From positions 445,390,779 through 445,454,778 of the forward strand of contig NC_134354.1 of the NCBI RefSeq assembly GCF_048569485.1: DNA of 64,000 bases, given 5' to 3'. The notes under the pieces were generated by a model, which saw only the letters and a program-made list of their open reading frames with translations, had not been told where the DNA came from and did no database searches. The stretch's first letter is position 1; every line of letters starts with the position of its first letter. Below, piece by piece: positions 35,504 through 47,725 of the stretch. The stretch is from Anomaloglossus baeobatrachus (taxonomy: Eukaryota > Chordata > Amphibia > Anura > Aromobatidae). The position numbers and the translations under genes were made by a program.

Positions 35504-35507
35504 TCTT

Positions 35508-36398
35508 AATGAGACTATTTGTTGGCATATAGCAGTTTGTGAGAGGCAGCCTCTGAGAGAGTGTGTTTACTGTTCACCGACAGGAGTTGGTGTGTAGAGA
35601 CTGCTAAACCATGGAAAGAGGTATTAAATAGCCTTTGAAGGGACTCCCTGGGAGAAGAGAGGGTTCGCTTCAACTGACTGTGGTCAGCGAGTGGAGCCCA
35701 ACATAGCTCCACTAGGATACTTGAGAAGTGTATTCAAACCTGTACAGGTGTACCGTGAGGTAATGTACTTGAAATCTGTGTTTATATATACTGGCTGGGT
35801 TCAGTGGGATACTTGAGTAGTGTATCCGAACCAGAGCAGGTGTACCGCGAATATTACGAACCTGAAATCCAAGCCTTATTTTCTTTACCACAAGTAAGTG
35901 TTTATGTCCGTTAATAAACCGACTGGACTTTGAAATTGCTACCTTGTGGCCCAAGCAATGTGAATAACCCAAATCACATATAGTGGGAATAGTCACAATC
36001 TATACACATGAAAGTCCTTACACATGAAATATGTCTACAGATGAAGTGCCTGGGACTTCCTAAAAGTACATAAATGCAAAAGACATGAGAACAAAAATAT
36101 CAGCTGTGTTGAAATCCAATATGCCTGATCCTTCTTTATTTTGACAGTTGGGACACTGTCATACTTTTTAGATGGTAGGCCAGTCCCACTGAAATTGACT
36201 TCAGTCATCATAAATATTTGTCTACTCTATTGGAGAAGTGCAACATCTCTATTGACTTTCACAGTATGTTGCCCTCTATAGTTTAGCCACTAGGTGGCAC
36301 TTCTTTTCTAATAATGTTATTGATTAATACTATAGAATTTATTTCTGTATGCTTTTTCCTACACATAGTATCATGAGCTTAGTTAACAAATGTCTCAC
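35508..36398. other. Intron sequence with a possible decayed LTR-like repeat
   Basis: Two diverged copies of an approximately 95-bp segment follow each other at 35715-35900 (GGATACTTGAGAAGTGTATTC and GGATACTTGAGTAGTGTATCC). TTAATAAACC occurs near 35912. It may be part of an old retroelement into which the cold-shock LTR element inserted, but ends could not be found. No gene seen before the exon at 36399. Confidence 0.4.
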
Positions 36399-36528
36399 CT
36401 TCCAATAGTTAGTGCAGCAATAAAGCAAACCAACAAAATAGCCAGTAGGACGCTGAGTATGGAAGTTAAGACAATCATTCCCCCACTTCTACCTGAAGAC
36501 CAAAAGATGCTTCCTTGAAATGGTATTA
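36399..36528 (-). CDS. Uroplakin-3 family gene, transmembrane exon
   Basis: A 130-bp exon between an AG acceptor (TTTTTCCAACAG, minus strand) and a GTGAGA donor. It starts with TA, which completes the G left by the exon at 59981 to give Val, and ends with AG. The protein is IPFQGSIFWSSGRSGGMIVL followed by TSILSVLLAILLVCFIAALTIG. The GRSGGMIV..TSIL signature just before and in the membrane segment is the hallmark of UPK3 proteins (human UPK3A has GRRSGGMIVITSIL, from memory). UPK3 pairs with uroplakin Ib in urothelial plaques; that role is transferred from the family. This exon is the strongest evidence for the gene. Confidence 0.88.
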
Positions 36529-38310
36529 CTGTTGGAAAAATGTATTATATTAGAAATCACGTTATTGGTTATTGAACGTTCAAAAATACTTGTTCCCAAT
36601 AATAAAGGTAAAGCCACATGAGCATATGGCATGCGATCGTTGGCTCCCATTCTGCTGTAAGCATGAGCCAAGTGTCATACGACTGTGATCCGATCCTACA
36701 ATCGGATCACAGCTAGGGAGTAGAGGGTGGGAGCTATGGAGAGATTAATCTTTCCATCTCCTCCATTGTCAGTTGATGCGTATATTGCACTGCACTCAGA
36801 TGTCATCAGAGTGCAAACTACAAATATACTCCGGCACCCTAATGGGAATAATTGAGGAATACCAAAATGGTGCTCAAAAAAACCTCTTTATTGTTGTGTA
36901 TTTTTTTTAAAACATTGTCCAACATTTCAACCCTGTCCGGGTCTTTCTCAAGGACTTATATCTATTAGGACAAGGAATGTTTCACTAGGAGCACCACAAA
37001 AGTAATGATTCTCTGAATAATCGTGGGATTTCTACAGCCGCCTCTGTTGCATGGGCTAATATCAGTGTGTCATTGAAGGTGGCTAAAAAGGACGAGGTGT
37101 ACACACACCTTATAATTAGGTTAGAGCGAAAAACATCAAAGATGTTATTCGAATGTGGTAGGGTACACAGTACCTGTATCGATATGAATCTATCAATATA
37201 ATGTGAAGTGAACCTTCAAGGATGAGGGTCGGACTGCTAGAGGGACACTGGAGGGCTGTGCAGATCCGATAACGGATAGCTTCCAGGTGAGATTGAGTAC
37301 ATGTAAATAGGTTGCAATGTATCGGCCAATGGCTCTGCTGGGGTGGTAAGTGGTGTCACTGGAAGGGTGTGGAGCCAGGGGCTAAAAACTTAAGCAAATT
37401 TCAATTTTTTTTCTTTTTGTATAATTTTTTTTTTTTTACTTTCTTTGGGTGCATTGGACTTGAGATGTATCAATATAGAATAATCAGGATAATGCATGTG
37501 ATTTAAAGGCATCTCTTGCACCCATAGAGAATGCAGATGCACATATCTAAACAGTTACATTAGGAATCTGTGACTGGCCTGATTTTCAATATGGCCTTCT
37601 GAATCCAGCGTTGCAAGAATGCCAACAGGTCTCCAGATGAATGCGGTTTCAAATGACTACTAGAAGTTGTACAAAACCCGGCAGCAGCCACTACTCATTG
37701 AATGTAGCTGGACTTTGTTTACATCTGGTCACTGAATAAGTGCTGATTAGTGGGGTGATAGTTGTCAGAACCCCAGAAATTTCATATTGATGACCTGCAC
37801 CCATACAATCCTTTTAAGGGCACATTCCCACTTGAGTACAAATATCCCAAGAGCAATGCGATAAAAAAAAAAAATCACATTGCTCTCCAAGCAATATTAT
37901 TCAATAAGGCACTGTCCATCTGAGTTTTTACTCAGCTGTTTTCGAGTTGAGGAAAAAAAATCACAGCATGCTGTGCATGGCCAATGCAAGTCAATGAATG
38001 CAAGAAGAAAATGGACCGCACATGGACCATCTGTATGGCATCTGATTTTTATGCACACATCTCAAAGGAAAAAAAAATGATGTAAAGATATTGATAGATG
38101 ATAGAAAAATAATAGATGGATAGAATAGGTAGATATCCTGCAAATATATAATTTAACAGCCCCCCTACAAATTATAAACATATACTCGCATGTCATACGT
38201 ATATGCATAGTATTCGTATAACATACGGAATGACATATGCATGACACTGTACCATTTTTCAGGATGAGAATCCGAGCAATTTTAGATACGCTAGGGAGAT
38301 CGTACCCTAA
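36529..38310. other. Intron sequence with scattered repeat fragments
   Basis: At 36818-36962 there is a retroelement-like end: AAATATACTCCGGCACCC (also at 40722), a CTCTTTATTGTTGTG stretch and CAACATTTCAACCCTGTCCG. Poly-A and poly-T runs lie at 37413-37437 and 37861-37874. No exon or open frame of note was found. Confidence 0.5.
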
Positions 38311-38868
38311 AGGCCACTTTACACAGAGCGACATCGCTAGCGATGTCACTGCCGATCGCACCCGCCCAGGTGGTTTGTGCGTCACGGGAAAATAGTTGAC
38401 CGTGGCACACAATATTGCTAAGCCCCATCACACGGACTTACCTTCCTTGCAATGTCGCTGTAGCCAGCAAACAGCCTCTTTTCTAAGGGGGCGGTTCGTG
38501 CGGCGTCATAGTGACGTCACACGGCAGGCATCCAATAGAAGCGGAAGGTCGGAGAGCAAGCGCATGAAAGTCACGCCCACCTCGTTGCCGGAGGACGCAG
38601 GTACGGTGTTGTTCATCGTTCCTGGGGTATCACACATAGTGGTGTGTGCTGCCTCAGGATCGACCAACAACCTGCATCCTGAACGAGCAACGACATTTGG
38701 GAAATGAACAACGTGTCAACAATCAACGATTTGGTGAGTATTTTACATCGTTAGCGGTCGCTCGTACGTGTCAGATGCAATGACGTCGCTAACGAGGCCG
38801 GATGTGCATCACGAATTCCATGACCCCAACGACATCTCGTTAGCGATGTCGTTGCATGTAAAGCCCCC
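38311..38868. mobile_element. 558-bp TTAA-type MITE, copy 2
   Basis: Same family and length as 27544-28100: inverted ends GCCACTTTACACAGAGCGACATCGC and (complement) GGGGCTTTACATGCAACGACATCGC. Flanks are CTAA at 38307-38310 and TTAA at 38869-38872, a one-base mismatch. Shared interior motifs are AATAGAAGCGGAAGGTCGGAG, GTGGTGTGTGCTGCCTC and GCCGGATGTGCATCAC. Confidence 0.82.
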
Positions 38869-38872
38869 TTAA

Positions 38873-40117
38873 GGCCGTGTTTAGACATGCGTATGAAAAA
38901 GCGACCGATTTGCAACCAGAAGAAAAAGGACAACTTTCTTCTGTATTATCATCCGTGGGTCATCTGTGTGTCTATAAGTTACATACATATGGCATATTTC
39001 ATTATATAGCAGCAGACAATAAAATTTACAAAACCAATTACAGTTTCCTTTATTAATAAGTACAATGCATGTGCAATGCATGTGTTAAAAGCAGATTTGA
39101 TTTTTTTGTACACCCATAGTCTAGAAATGGAAGAGACTAATGCATCTCATGCGCCTTGGTACTCTACATGAAAGAGGGGGTCTTGGCTGGGTGTGTGTTT
39201 ACTTGTGCTGGATAGGCGATACACCTCTGCAGGCCGCATGATTCCGTTGACTTTTGCAGGCAAGGACTAAATGTTAACTAGTTCAATGAGATAGACGAGA
39301 CCACCAGTTCTTAATAAACGTTGTTTTACTTAACAGCTGTTCATGGGAACTATATACTACAGATTGCGGATACACAACTTCTCGCACATTTCTTCCTCTA
39401 CACAGAGCATCTCTACACATAGCCTCTTTACTACTTCCACTTTTTTTTTTCCTTCCTCCCTTAGTCTCTCTGGCTTCACTACCACCCAGCTTAGTCATCT
39501 TGTTTGCCTCTTAGATGACTAATTTGCCAATATGGTTTAACTTAGTTTCAAGCTTCCTCATGCTTAAGGAACTCTGGCATGGGGCACTCACTTTGTCTCA
39601 TGCTTCCTTTCCCTCATTGTCCGTTACTTTTCAAAGTTGTAAACTCAGCAACATACCAGGGCATCCTGTCCCAGAACCTGTTTACAGTTAATCACCCGGT
39701 CCCATGGTCAATCCTCCGACCTGTCTCCAATAGATAACTCTGTACCTTGATCAGGTCTCTCTCAGTATTCTGGATCTCTCACTAGGGACATCCATGTCAT
39801 GAGGTTTCATCGACTAAACAGACCTTAGGTCTGTCTCTCTGATACACTGGGCCCTATCTGAAGTTCTGACAGGAAACTGTCACTTTCCCTCCGCTCAAGC
39901 CTCTCCCACTCTGGGCTAGTCCCAAACAGTAATTTGATTTTGCCCTACTATCTAGCACAATATATTGTCAACACCACTAACACAAGTCACAATTCACATT
40001 GCCAACACTTATCACATTATACATCACTACAATAACCCTGGAGTCTTCAAGGGGGAATGTGGGCAATATGTCTATCTCCTTACCTATGCTGTGATTGTTC
40101 TCATAGACTCTTGGTGT
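38873..40117. other. Intron sequence, no gene recognised
   Basis: AT-rich left part. The section 39280-39960 is less AT-rich and contains TTAATAAACGTTG near 39312 and pyrimidine-rich tracts. It could be an old antisense LTR but gives no defined ends. No support for exons. Confidence 0.4.
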
Positions 40118-40929
40118 GTAAAAACTAGAGTTGAGCGCGGTTCGAGGTTCGAGGTTCTCCAGTTCGAGGCTCGAGTGATTTTGGGGGCTGTTCTAGATCA
40201 AACTAGAACTCGAGCTTTTTGCAAAAGCTCGATAGTTCTAGATACGTTCGAGAACGGTTCTAGCTAATTCATAGCTGGCTTTTCGCAGTAATAGTGTAAG
40301 TCACTCTGTGACTCACACTATTATGACATTTCAGTGTATAGTGTGCGGGAACAGCGCATTCAGATCACTGCTGTTTGTATAATGGTGATCGCCATTTTTT
40401 TTTTTTTCCTTGTCTTCCTTCCCTAAGCGCACGCGTGTAGTGGGGTGGGCCAGCATGTCAGCCAATCCCAGACACACACAGCTAAGTGGACTTTTAGCCA
40501 GACAAGCAACGGCATGTGTGATAGGATGTCCATGTCACATGTCCCTGCATTATAAAACCGGACATTTTCCTCCAGCACGCCATTATCTGCCTTCTGCGTC
40601 CTTAATGTCAGACATCACTGGCGCAGCTCCTATTGCCGATACAGCTGTATTACGCTCCATACACAGCGCTGTACAGCATAGGGATAGCACTTTCTATCAG
40701 TCCTTTTAAGGGCTCAATAGCAAATATACTCCGGCACACTTTTAAGGGCTCATACCGGCAGGGTCAGAGCCATAGGTGACAGGTCCTGAAAACAGAGTTT
40801 AACAGCTACACAAGATGACAGCGTCTGTGTAGCTAAGGTCAGGGATTTCCTCGCTGCATTTCCCCATTAGGAGGGATAGAAAGGCAGGCTTCCTTTCCTC
40901 TACCCAGAGACCCACAAACCAGCCACTGT

Positions 40930-43482
40930 ACCCTCCTGCCCTTTGCACACTCCAACTCATTGTTACTAAGCCATTATACTAGCAAACACTGAGTGAACTT
41001 AGTGGCATTCTAAACGTGGCTATTGGACTTCTGTATTGCCCCAGTAGTGCACAGATATTTGCAGCACGTCTGCCTGCATTGCAAACTCAAACTCATTCTA
41101 GCTAAGCAAATTATACTAGCAAACACTGAGTGAACCTAGTGGCATCCTAAACGTGGCTATTGGACTTCTGTATAGTCCCACTAGTGCAAAGATATTTGCA
41201 GCACCTCTGCCTGCATTGCACACTCAAACTCATTGTTACTAAGCCATTATACTAGCAAAGACTGAGTGAACCTAGTGGCATCCTTAACGTGGCTGTTGGA
41301 CTGCTGTATTGCCCCAGTAGTGCACAGATATTTGCAGCACGTCTGCCTGCATTGCACACTCAAACTCATTGTTACTAAGCCATTATACTAGCAAACACTG
41401 AGTGAACTTAGTGGCATCCTAAACGTGGCTGTTGGACTGCTGTATTGCCCCAGTAGTGCACAGATATTTGCAGCACATCTGCCTGCATTGCACACTCAAA
41501 CTCATTGTTACTAAGACATTATACTAGCAAACGCTGAGTGAACCTAGTGGCATCCTAAACGTGGCTATTGGACTTCTGTATAGTCCCACTAGTGCAAAGA
41601 TATTTGCAGCACCTCTGCCTGCATTGCACACTCAAACTCATTGTTACTAAGCCATTATACTAGCAAACACTGATTGAACTTAGTGGCATCCTAAAAGTGG
41701 CTGTTGGACTTCTGTATTGTCCCACTAGCGCAAAGATATTTGCAGCACGTCTGCCTGGATTGCACACTCAAACTCATTGTTACTAAGCCATTATACTAGC
41801 AAACACTGAGTGAACTTAGTGGCATCCTAAATGTGGCTGTTGGACTGCTGTATTGCCCCAGTAGTGCACAGATATTTGCAGCACGTCTGCCTGCATTGCA
41901 CACTCAAACTCATTGTTACTAAGCCATTATATTAGCAAACACTGAGTGAACTTAGTGGCATCCTTAACGTGGCTGTTGGACTGCTGTATTGCCCCAGTAA
42001 TGCATAGATATTTGCAGCACGTCTGCCTGCATTGCACACTAAAAACTCATTGTTACTAAGCCATTATACTAGCAAACACTGATTGAACCTAGTGGCATCC
42101 TAAAAGTGTCTGTTGGACTTCTGTATTGTCCCACTAGCGCAAAGATATTTGCAGCACGTCTGCCTGCATTGCACACTCAAACTCATTGTTACTAAGCCAT
42201 TATACTAGCAAACACTGAGTGAACTTAGTGGCATCCTAAATGTGGCTGTTGGACTGCTGTATTGCCCCAGTAGTGCACAGATATTTGCAGCACGTCTGCC
42301 TGCATTGCACACTCATACTCATTGTTACTAAGCCATTATACTAGCAAACACTGAGTGAACTTAGTGGCATCCTTAACGTGGCTGTTGGACTGCTGTATTG
42401 CCCCAGTAATGCAGAGATATTTGCAGCACGTCTGCCTGCATTGCACACTCAAACTCATTGTTACTAAGCCATTATACTAGCAAACACTGATTGAACCTAG
42501 TGGCATCCTAAAAGTGTCTGTTGGACTTCTGTATTGTCCCACTAGCGCAAAGATATTTGCAGCACGTCTGCCTGCATTGCACACTCAAACTCATTGTTAC
42601 TAAGCCATTATACTAGCAAACACTGAGTGAACTTAGTGGCATCCTAAATGTGGCTGTTGGACTGCTGTATTGCCCCAGTAATGCACAGATAGTTGCAGCA
42701 CGTCTGCCTGCATTGCACACTCAAACTCATTGTTACTAAGCCATTATACTAGCAAACACTGATTGAACCTAGTGGCATCCTAAAAGTGTCTGTTGGACTT
42801 CTGTATTGTCCCACTAGCGCAAAGATATTTGCAGCACGTCTGCCTGCATTGCACACTCAAACTCATTGTTACTAAGCCATTATACTAGCAAACACTGAGT
42901 GAACTTAGTGGCATCCTAAATGTGGCTGTTGGACTGCTGTATTGCCCCAGTAGTGCACAGATATTTGCATCACGTCTGCCTGGATTGCACACTCATACTC
43001 ATTGTTATTAAGCCATTATACTAGCAAACACTGAGTGAACTTAGTGGCATCCTTAACGTGGCTGTTGGACTGCTGTATTGCCCCAGTAGTGCACAGATAT
43101 TTGCAGCACGTCTGCCTGCATTGCACACTCAAACTCATTGTTACTAAGCCATTATACTAGCAAACACTGATTGAACCTAGTGGCATCCTAAAAGTGGCTG
43201 TTGGACTTCTGTATTGTCCCACTAGCGCAAAGATATTTGCAGCACATCTGCCTGCATTGCACACTCAAACTCATTGTTACTAAGCCATTATACTAGCAAA
43301 CACTGAGTGTACCTAGTGTCATCCTAAACGTGGCTATTGGACTTCTGTATAGTCCCACTAGTGCAAAGATATTTGCAGCACCTCTGCCTGCATTGCACAC
43401 TCAAACTCATTGTTACTTACTAAGACATTATAATACCAAAAATTGAATAAACTTAGTGGCATACAAGAAGTGGCTGTTGTAC
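40930..43482. repeat. 136-bp tandem array with trimer higher-order pattern
   Basis: About 18 units with spacing of 136-137 bp (e.g. GCAGCACRTCTGCCTGCATT at 41061, 41198, 41334, 41470). Three unit types alternate in the right half: CCTAAATGTGGCTG, CCTTAACGTGGCTG and CCTAAAAGTGTCTG. The result is a repeat of about 408 bp, with one trimer shortened to a dimer near 42645-42780. The array is split by the inner hAT and continues at 52366. Confidence 0.92.
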
Positions 43483-43806
43483 TCCATTAGTAGAGTTGAG
43501 CGCGGTTCGCGGTTCGTGGTTCTCCAGTTCTAGGCTCGAGTGATTTTTGGGCTGTTCGAGATCGAACTAGAACTCGAGCTTTTTGCTAAAAGCTCGATAG
43601 TTCTAGATACGTTCGAGAACGGTTCTAGCAGCAAAAAGCAGGGCTTTTTACAGCTAGAGTGTGCAGGAGCCATCGCTGGCAGCCTGCCAGAAGCTGGTAA
43701 CCAAGATAAACATCGCTTTGGTTAGTAACCCGATGTTTATCTTAGTTACGTGCAGGAAGCCCACACTTTCCCGCTCAGCTCGCTCCGCCCCCTCCTGCCC
43801 GCGGCA

Positions 43807-43813
43807 TGTACAC

Positions 43814-43856
<43 letters not shown>
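43807..43856. repeat. (CA)n microsatellite
   Basis: CA/CACATA dinucleotide run followed by CCCCCCCC. The flanking module (43690-43750) contains GTAACC, ACATCG and GTTAC inverted motifs, like those in the MITE at 201-1210. Confidence 0.9.
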
Positions 43857-43857
<1 letters not shown>

Positions 43858-44169
43858 CCCCCCCCCCCGCTCGGCTTACCTGCGGTGATGAAGTCCCGCC
43901 ATCCCGACCTCAGCGCTGTCACTGTCCTCCATGGCCGCCGCTTGTCACATCACCTCTCGCTTCCGACCCGAGACTGACTAGCGGTGACATCACGGACCTC
44001 TCGCGATACTTGCTGTGAAGGCGCCGGTCATTGACCTCAGTGACAGGGGCTGTCAGTGTGCTGGAGATCAGCGCAGGTAATGTACCTCGCTGACAGCAGC
44101 ACTTGTCACCCCCCTGCAGTGACCTGGGCTGACCCATTGATGTTAGCTCAGGTCACTGCATTGCTCTCC

Positions 44170-44690
44170 CAGCCAATGGGGAACATCCTGCTCTTCATTG
44201 ACTGGGACAGTGTGGATCGTCATGGCAACCCCTTGGATTACACCAGACCTGGATTTGTTTTTCAATCTAATAAATTGGTTAAAGAGGGAATGTTTTGGAG
44301 AGTGTTTTTTCAAATAAAAATGTGTTTGTCGTCTATTTTTTTTTATTACTGACTGGGTTGGTGATGTCGGGTATCTGATAGACGCCTGACCTCACCAACC
44401 CCAGGGCTTGATGCCAGGTGACATTACACATCTGGTATTAACCCCATATATTACCCCGTTTGCCACCGCACCAGGGCGCGGGATGAGCTGGGGCGAAGCA
44501 GCAGGATTGGCGCATCTAATGGATGCGCCACTTCTGGGGCGGCTGCGGCCTGCTATTTTTAGGCTGGGGAGATTCCAATAACCATGGACCTCCCTAGTCT
44601 GAGAATATCAGGCCCCAGCTGTCTGCTTTACCTTGGCTGGTGATCCAATTTTGGGGGACCCCTACGTGTTTTTTTTTTTAATTATTTATT
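44170..44690. repeat. ~450-bp duplicated module, left copy
   Basis: Contains AATAAATTGGTTAAAGAGGG, TTACCCCGTTTGCCACCGCA and GGATTGGCGCATCTAATGGA. A diverged direct copy lies at 47320-47725, on the other side of the pyrimidine minisatellite. The two share order and most bases. Function unknown; it is internal hAT sequence. Confidence 0.85.
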
Positions 44691-44892
44691 TAATTTAAAA
44701 TAACAGCGTGGGGTGCCCTCAGTTTTGGATTACCAGCCAAGGTGAGGTTGCCAGCTGTGGTCTGCAGGCTGCAGCCGTCTGCTTTACCCTAGCTGGCTAC
44801 AAAACTAGGGGGAACCCTACGTCATTTTTTTTTCATTTTTTTGGCTAAATACAAAGCTAAGCACCCCTTAATGCCACATGAAAGGTACCAAA

Positions 44893-46530
44893 GGGTGTTC
44901 CACTTTTTCTCCATTTTTTTCTCCACTTTTTCTCCACTTTTTCTCCATTTTTTTCTCCACTTTTTCTCCACTTTTTCTCCACTTTTTCTCCACTTTTTCT
45001 CCACTTTTTTTCTCCACTTTTTCTCCACTTTTTCTCCACTTTTTCTCCACTTTTTCTCCTCTCATGCTCCACTTTTTCTCCACTTTTTCTCCTCTTAATC
45101 GCCACTTTTTCTCCACTTTTTTCTCCACTTTTTCTCCACTTTTTTCACCACTTTTTCTCCTCTTATGCTCCACTTTTTCTCCACTTTTTCTCCACTTTTT
45201 CTCCACTTTTTCTCCTCTTATGCTCCAGTTTTTCTCCACTTTTTCTCCACTTTTTCTCCTCTTATGCTCCACTTTTTCTCCACTTTTTCTCCTCTTAATC
45301 TCCACTTTTTCTCCACTTTTTCTCCACTTTTTTCTCCACTTTTTCTCCTCTTATGCTCCACTTTTTCTCCACTTTTTCTCCTCTTATGCTCCACTTTTTC
45401 TCCACTTTTTCTCCACTTTTTCTCCACTTTTTCTCCTCTTATGCTCCACTTTTTCTCCACTTTTTCTCCACTTTTTCTCCTCTTATGCTCCACTTTTTCT
45501 CCTCTTATGCTCCACTTTTTCTCCACTTTTTCTCCTCTTATGCTCCACTTTTTCTCCTCTTAATCTCCACTTTTTCTCCACTTTTTCTCCTCTTATGCTC
45601 CACTTTTTCTCCACTTTTTCCTCCTCTTATGCTCCACTTTTTCTCCACTTTTTCTCCTCTTATGCTCCACTTTTTCTCCACTTTTTCTCCTCTTATGCTC
45701 CACTTTTTCTCCACTTTTTCTCCTCTTAATCTCCACTTTTTCTCCTCTTATGCTCCACTTTTTCTCCACTTTTTCTCCACTTTTTTCTCCTCTTATGCTC
45801 CACTTTTTCTCCACTTTTTCTCCACTTTTTTCTCCACTTTTTTCTCCACTTTTTCTCCTCTTATGCTCCACTTTTTCTCCACTTTTTCTCCTCTTATGCT
45901 CCACTTTTTCTCCACTTTTTCTCCTCTTATGCTCCACTTTTTCTCCACTTTTTCTCCTCTTAATCTCCACTTTTTCTCCTCTTATGCTCCACTTTTTCTC
46001 CACTTTTTCTCTACTTTTTTCTCCTCTTATGCTCCACTTTTTCTCCACTTTTTCTCCACTTTTTTCTCCACTTTTTTCTCCACTTTTTCTCCTCTTATGC
46101 TCCACTTTTTCTCCACTTATGCTCCACTTATTCTCCACTTTTTCTCCTCTTATGCTCCACTTTTTCTCCACTTTTTTCTCCACTTTTTCTCCTCTTATGC
46201 TCCACTTTTTCTCCACTTTTTCTCCACTTTTTCTCCACTTTTTCTCCACTTTTTCTCCACTTTTTCTCCTCTTATGCTCCACTTTTTCTCCACTTTTTCT
46301 CCTCTTATGCTCCACTTTTTCTCCACTTTTTCTCCACTTTTTTCTCCACTTTTTTCTCCACTTTTTCTCCACTTTTTCTCCACTTTTTTCTCCACTTTTT
46401 TCTCCACTTTTTTCTCCACTTTTTTCTTCACTTTTTCTCCACTTTTTCTCCACTTTTTCTCCTCTTATGCTTCACTTTTTCTCCTCTTATGCTCCACTTT
46501 TTCTCCACTTTTTCTCCACTTTTTCTCCGT
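44893..46530. repeat. 1.6-kb pyrimidine-strand minisatellite (TTTTTCTCCAC)n
   Basis: Built from an 11-bp unit TTTTTCTCCAC and a longer variant TTTTTCTCCTCTTATGCTCCAC that recurs at irregular intervals. The plus strand is almost wholly T and C. Frames of more than 400 codons on the plus strand (FSPLFLHFF) and 286 on the minus strand (KKWRKSGEK) result from the repeat. A purine/pyrimidine tract of this length could form non-B DNA; this is inference. Confidence 0.95.
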
Positions 46531-47319
46531 TCTTTTTCTATGGTCAGTCTACCCATTAGCTCTGCCATGCATACTGTAGCTCTACACCTACTGCACATGT
46601 TACTTTATGATTGACATCTCTTTCGTACCAGAGCTGTCTAAGCCTACTCTGACCCCATATTTGTCATTACTATATTGTCCTTGTACTGTATTATGACATT
46701 TGTATCATGTGTTTCATTTCTTGCTGTGTTGCAATTTTTTTGCTGCATCCCAATTGTACCTCTACATTGTTCGAGTTTATGTTATTGTTCTCTCACTCTT
46801 ATGTGATACTGATTATTGTCATTTTTCATGATTACATGCAGATAAGTCCAATCTGACGAAGGCTCAGGCCGAAACGTCATTTGTAACTTGTTTTGGACAA
46901 AAACATATATGCTTATGAAAAAATTTTTTCTTAATACGGACCAATAAAGAGTGATTTTGCATTACTATCCATTGTGACTTACTGACTTAGTCTGGGAGAT
47001 ATAGAGTGCCGAGGTTACTCACTAATTTTATCTATTATTACCTCTGAGCACCTATATACCAGTGAGCAGAGCTTCCTCTACAGTAGTTCTCCTGATTAGG
47101 CATGCCCTTACCTCATGAGCAGGGCATTGCAGCTTTGGTAGCAACCATTACGACATGGACTCTGCTGCTGTGGACCCGGGGAGAGTGAGTGCAGATTCAT
47201 TGCACCCACACTCCTCACATGAAGGGTCCGCACTCCTAGAAAATGGGGGATACGTTCCCTGAGTGTCTCCCCCCCATATTCTAGACGGTCCAGAGTCGTC
47301 GTGGGACCCCTTTATTTTT
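46531..47319. other. Non-coding part of the inner hAT, CTGACGA...GAAAC motif
   Basis: No gene. At 46853-46878 CTGACGAAGGCTCAGGCCGAAAC resembles the conserved CUGANGA and GAAA boxes of hammerhead ribozymes. GTCCAA (46846-46851) and TTGGAC (46893-46898) could pair around it. A complete hammerhead fold was not found. AATAAAGAGTG follows at 46945, suggesting a retroelement 3' end. Confidence 0.35.
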
Positions 47320-47725
47320 TTTCTTACAATAAATTGGTGAAAGAGGAAATGTTTTGGGGACTGTTTTTTCAAATAAATTTCTTTTGTCGATTTTTTGTTT
47401 TTGTTAGTACTGACAGTTTATGATGTTGGGTATCTAATAGACGCCATGACATCACAAACTGCTGGGCTTGATCTCAGGTGACTTTACAGCTAGTATCAAC
47501 CCGATTTATTACCCCGTTTGCCACTGCACCAGGGCACGGGATGAGCTGGGGTTAAGCGCCAGGATTGGCGCATCTAGTGGATGCGCCACGTCTGGGGTGC
47601 CTGCGGCCTGCTATTTTTAGGCTGTGAAGGCCCAATAACTATGGACCTTCCCACCCTGAGAATACCAGACCACAGCTGTCCGCTTTACCTTGGCTGGTGA
47701 TCCAATTTGGGGGGGACCCTACTTT
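47320..47725. repeat. ~450-bp duplicated module, right copy
   Basis: Direct copy of the 44170-44690 module (AATAAATTGGTGAAAGAGG, TTACCCCGTTTGCCACTGCA, GGATTGGCGCATCTAGTGG). Divergence is moderate, so the duplication is old. Confidence 0.85.

Noticed and set aside
40930-43482. Regularly spaced 136-bp repeats considered as a CRISPR-like array
   Set aside because: Units are contiguous, diverged and eukaryotic, with no separate spacers and no cas genes.
44878-46579. Open frames of 283-408 codons (plus) and 286 codons (minus)
   Set aside because: All lie in the TTTTTCTCCAC minisatellite, which is stop-free in several frames. The products are simple repeats with no family resemblance.
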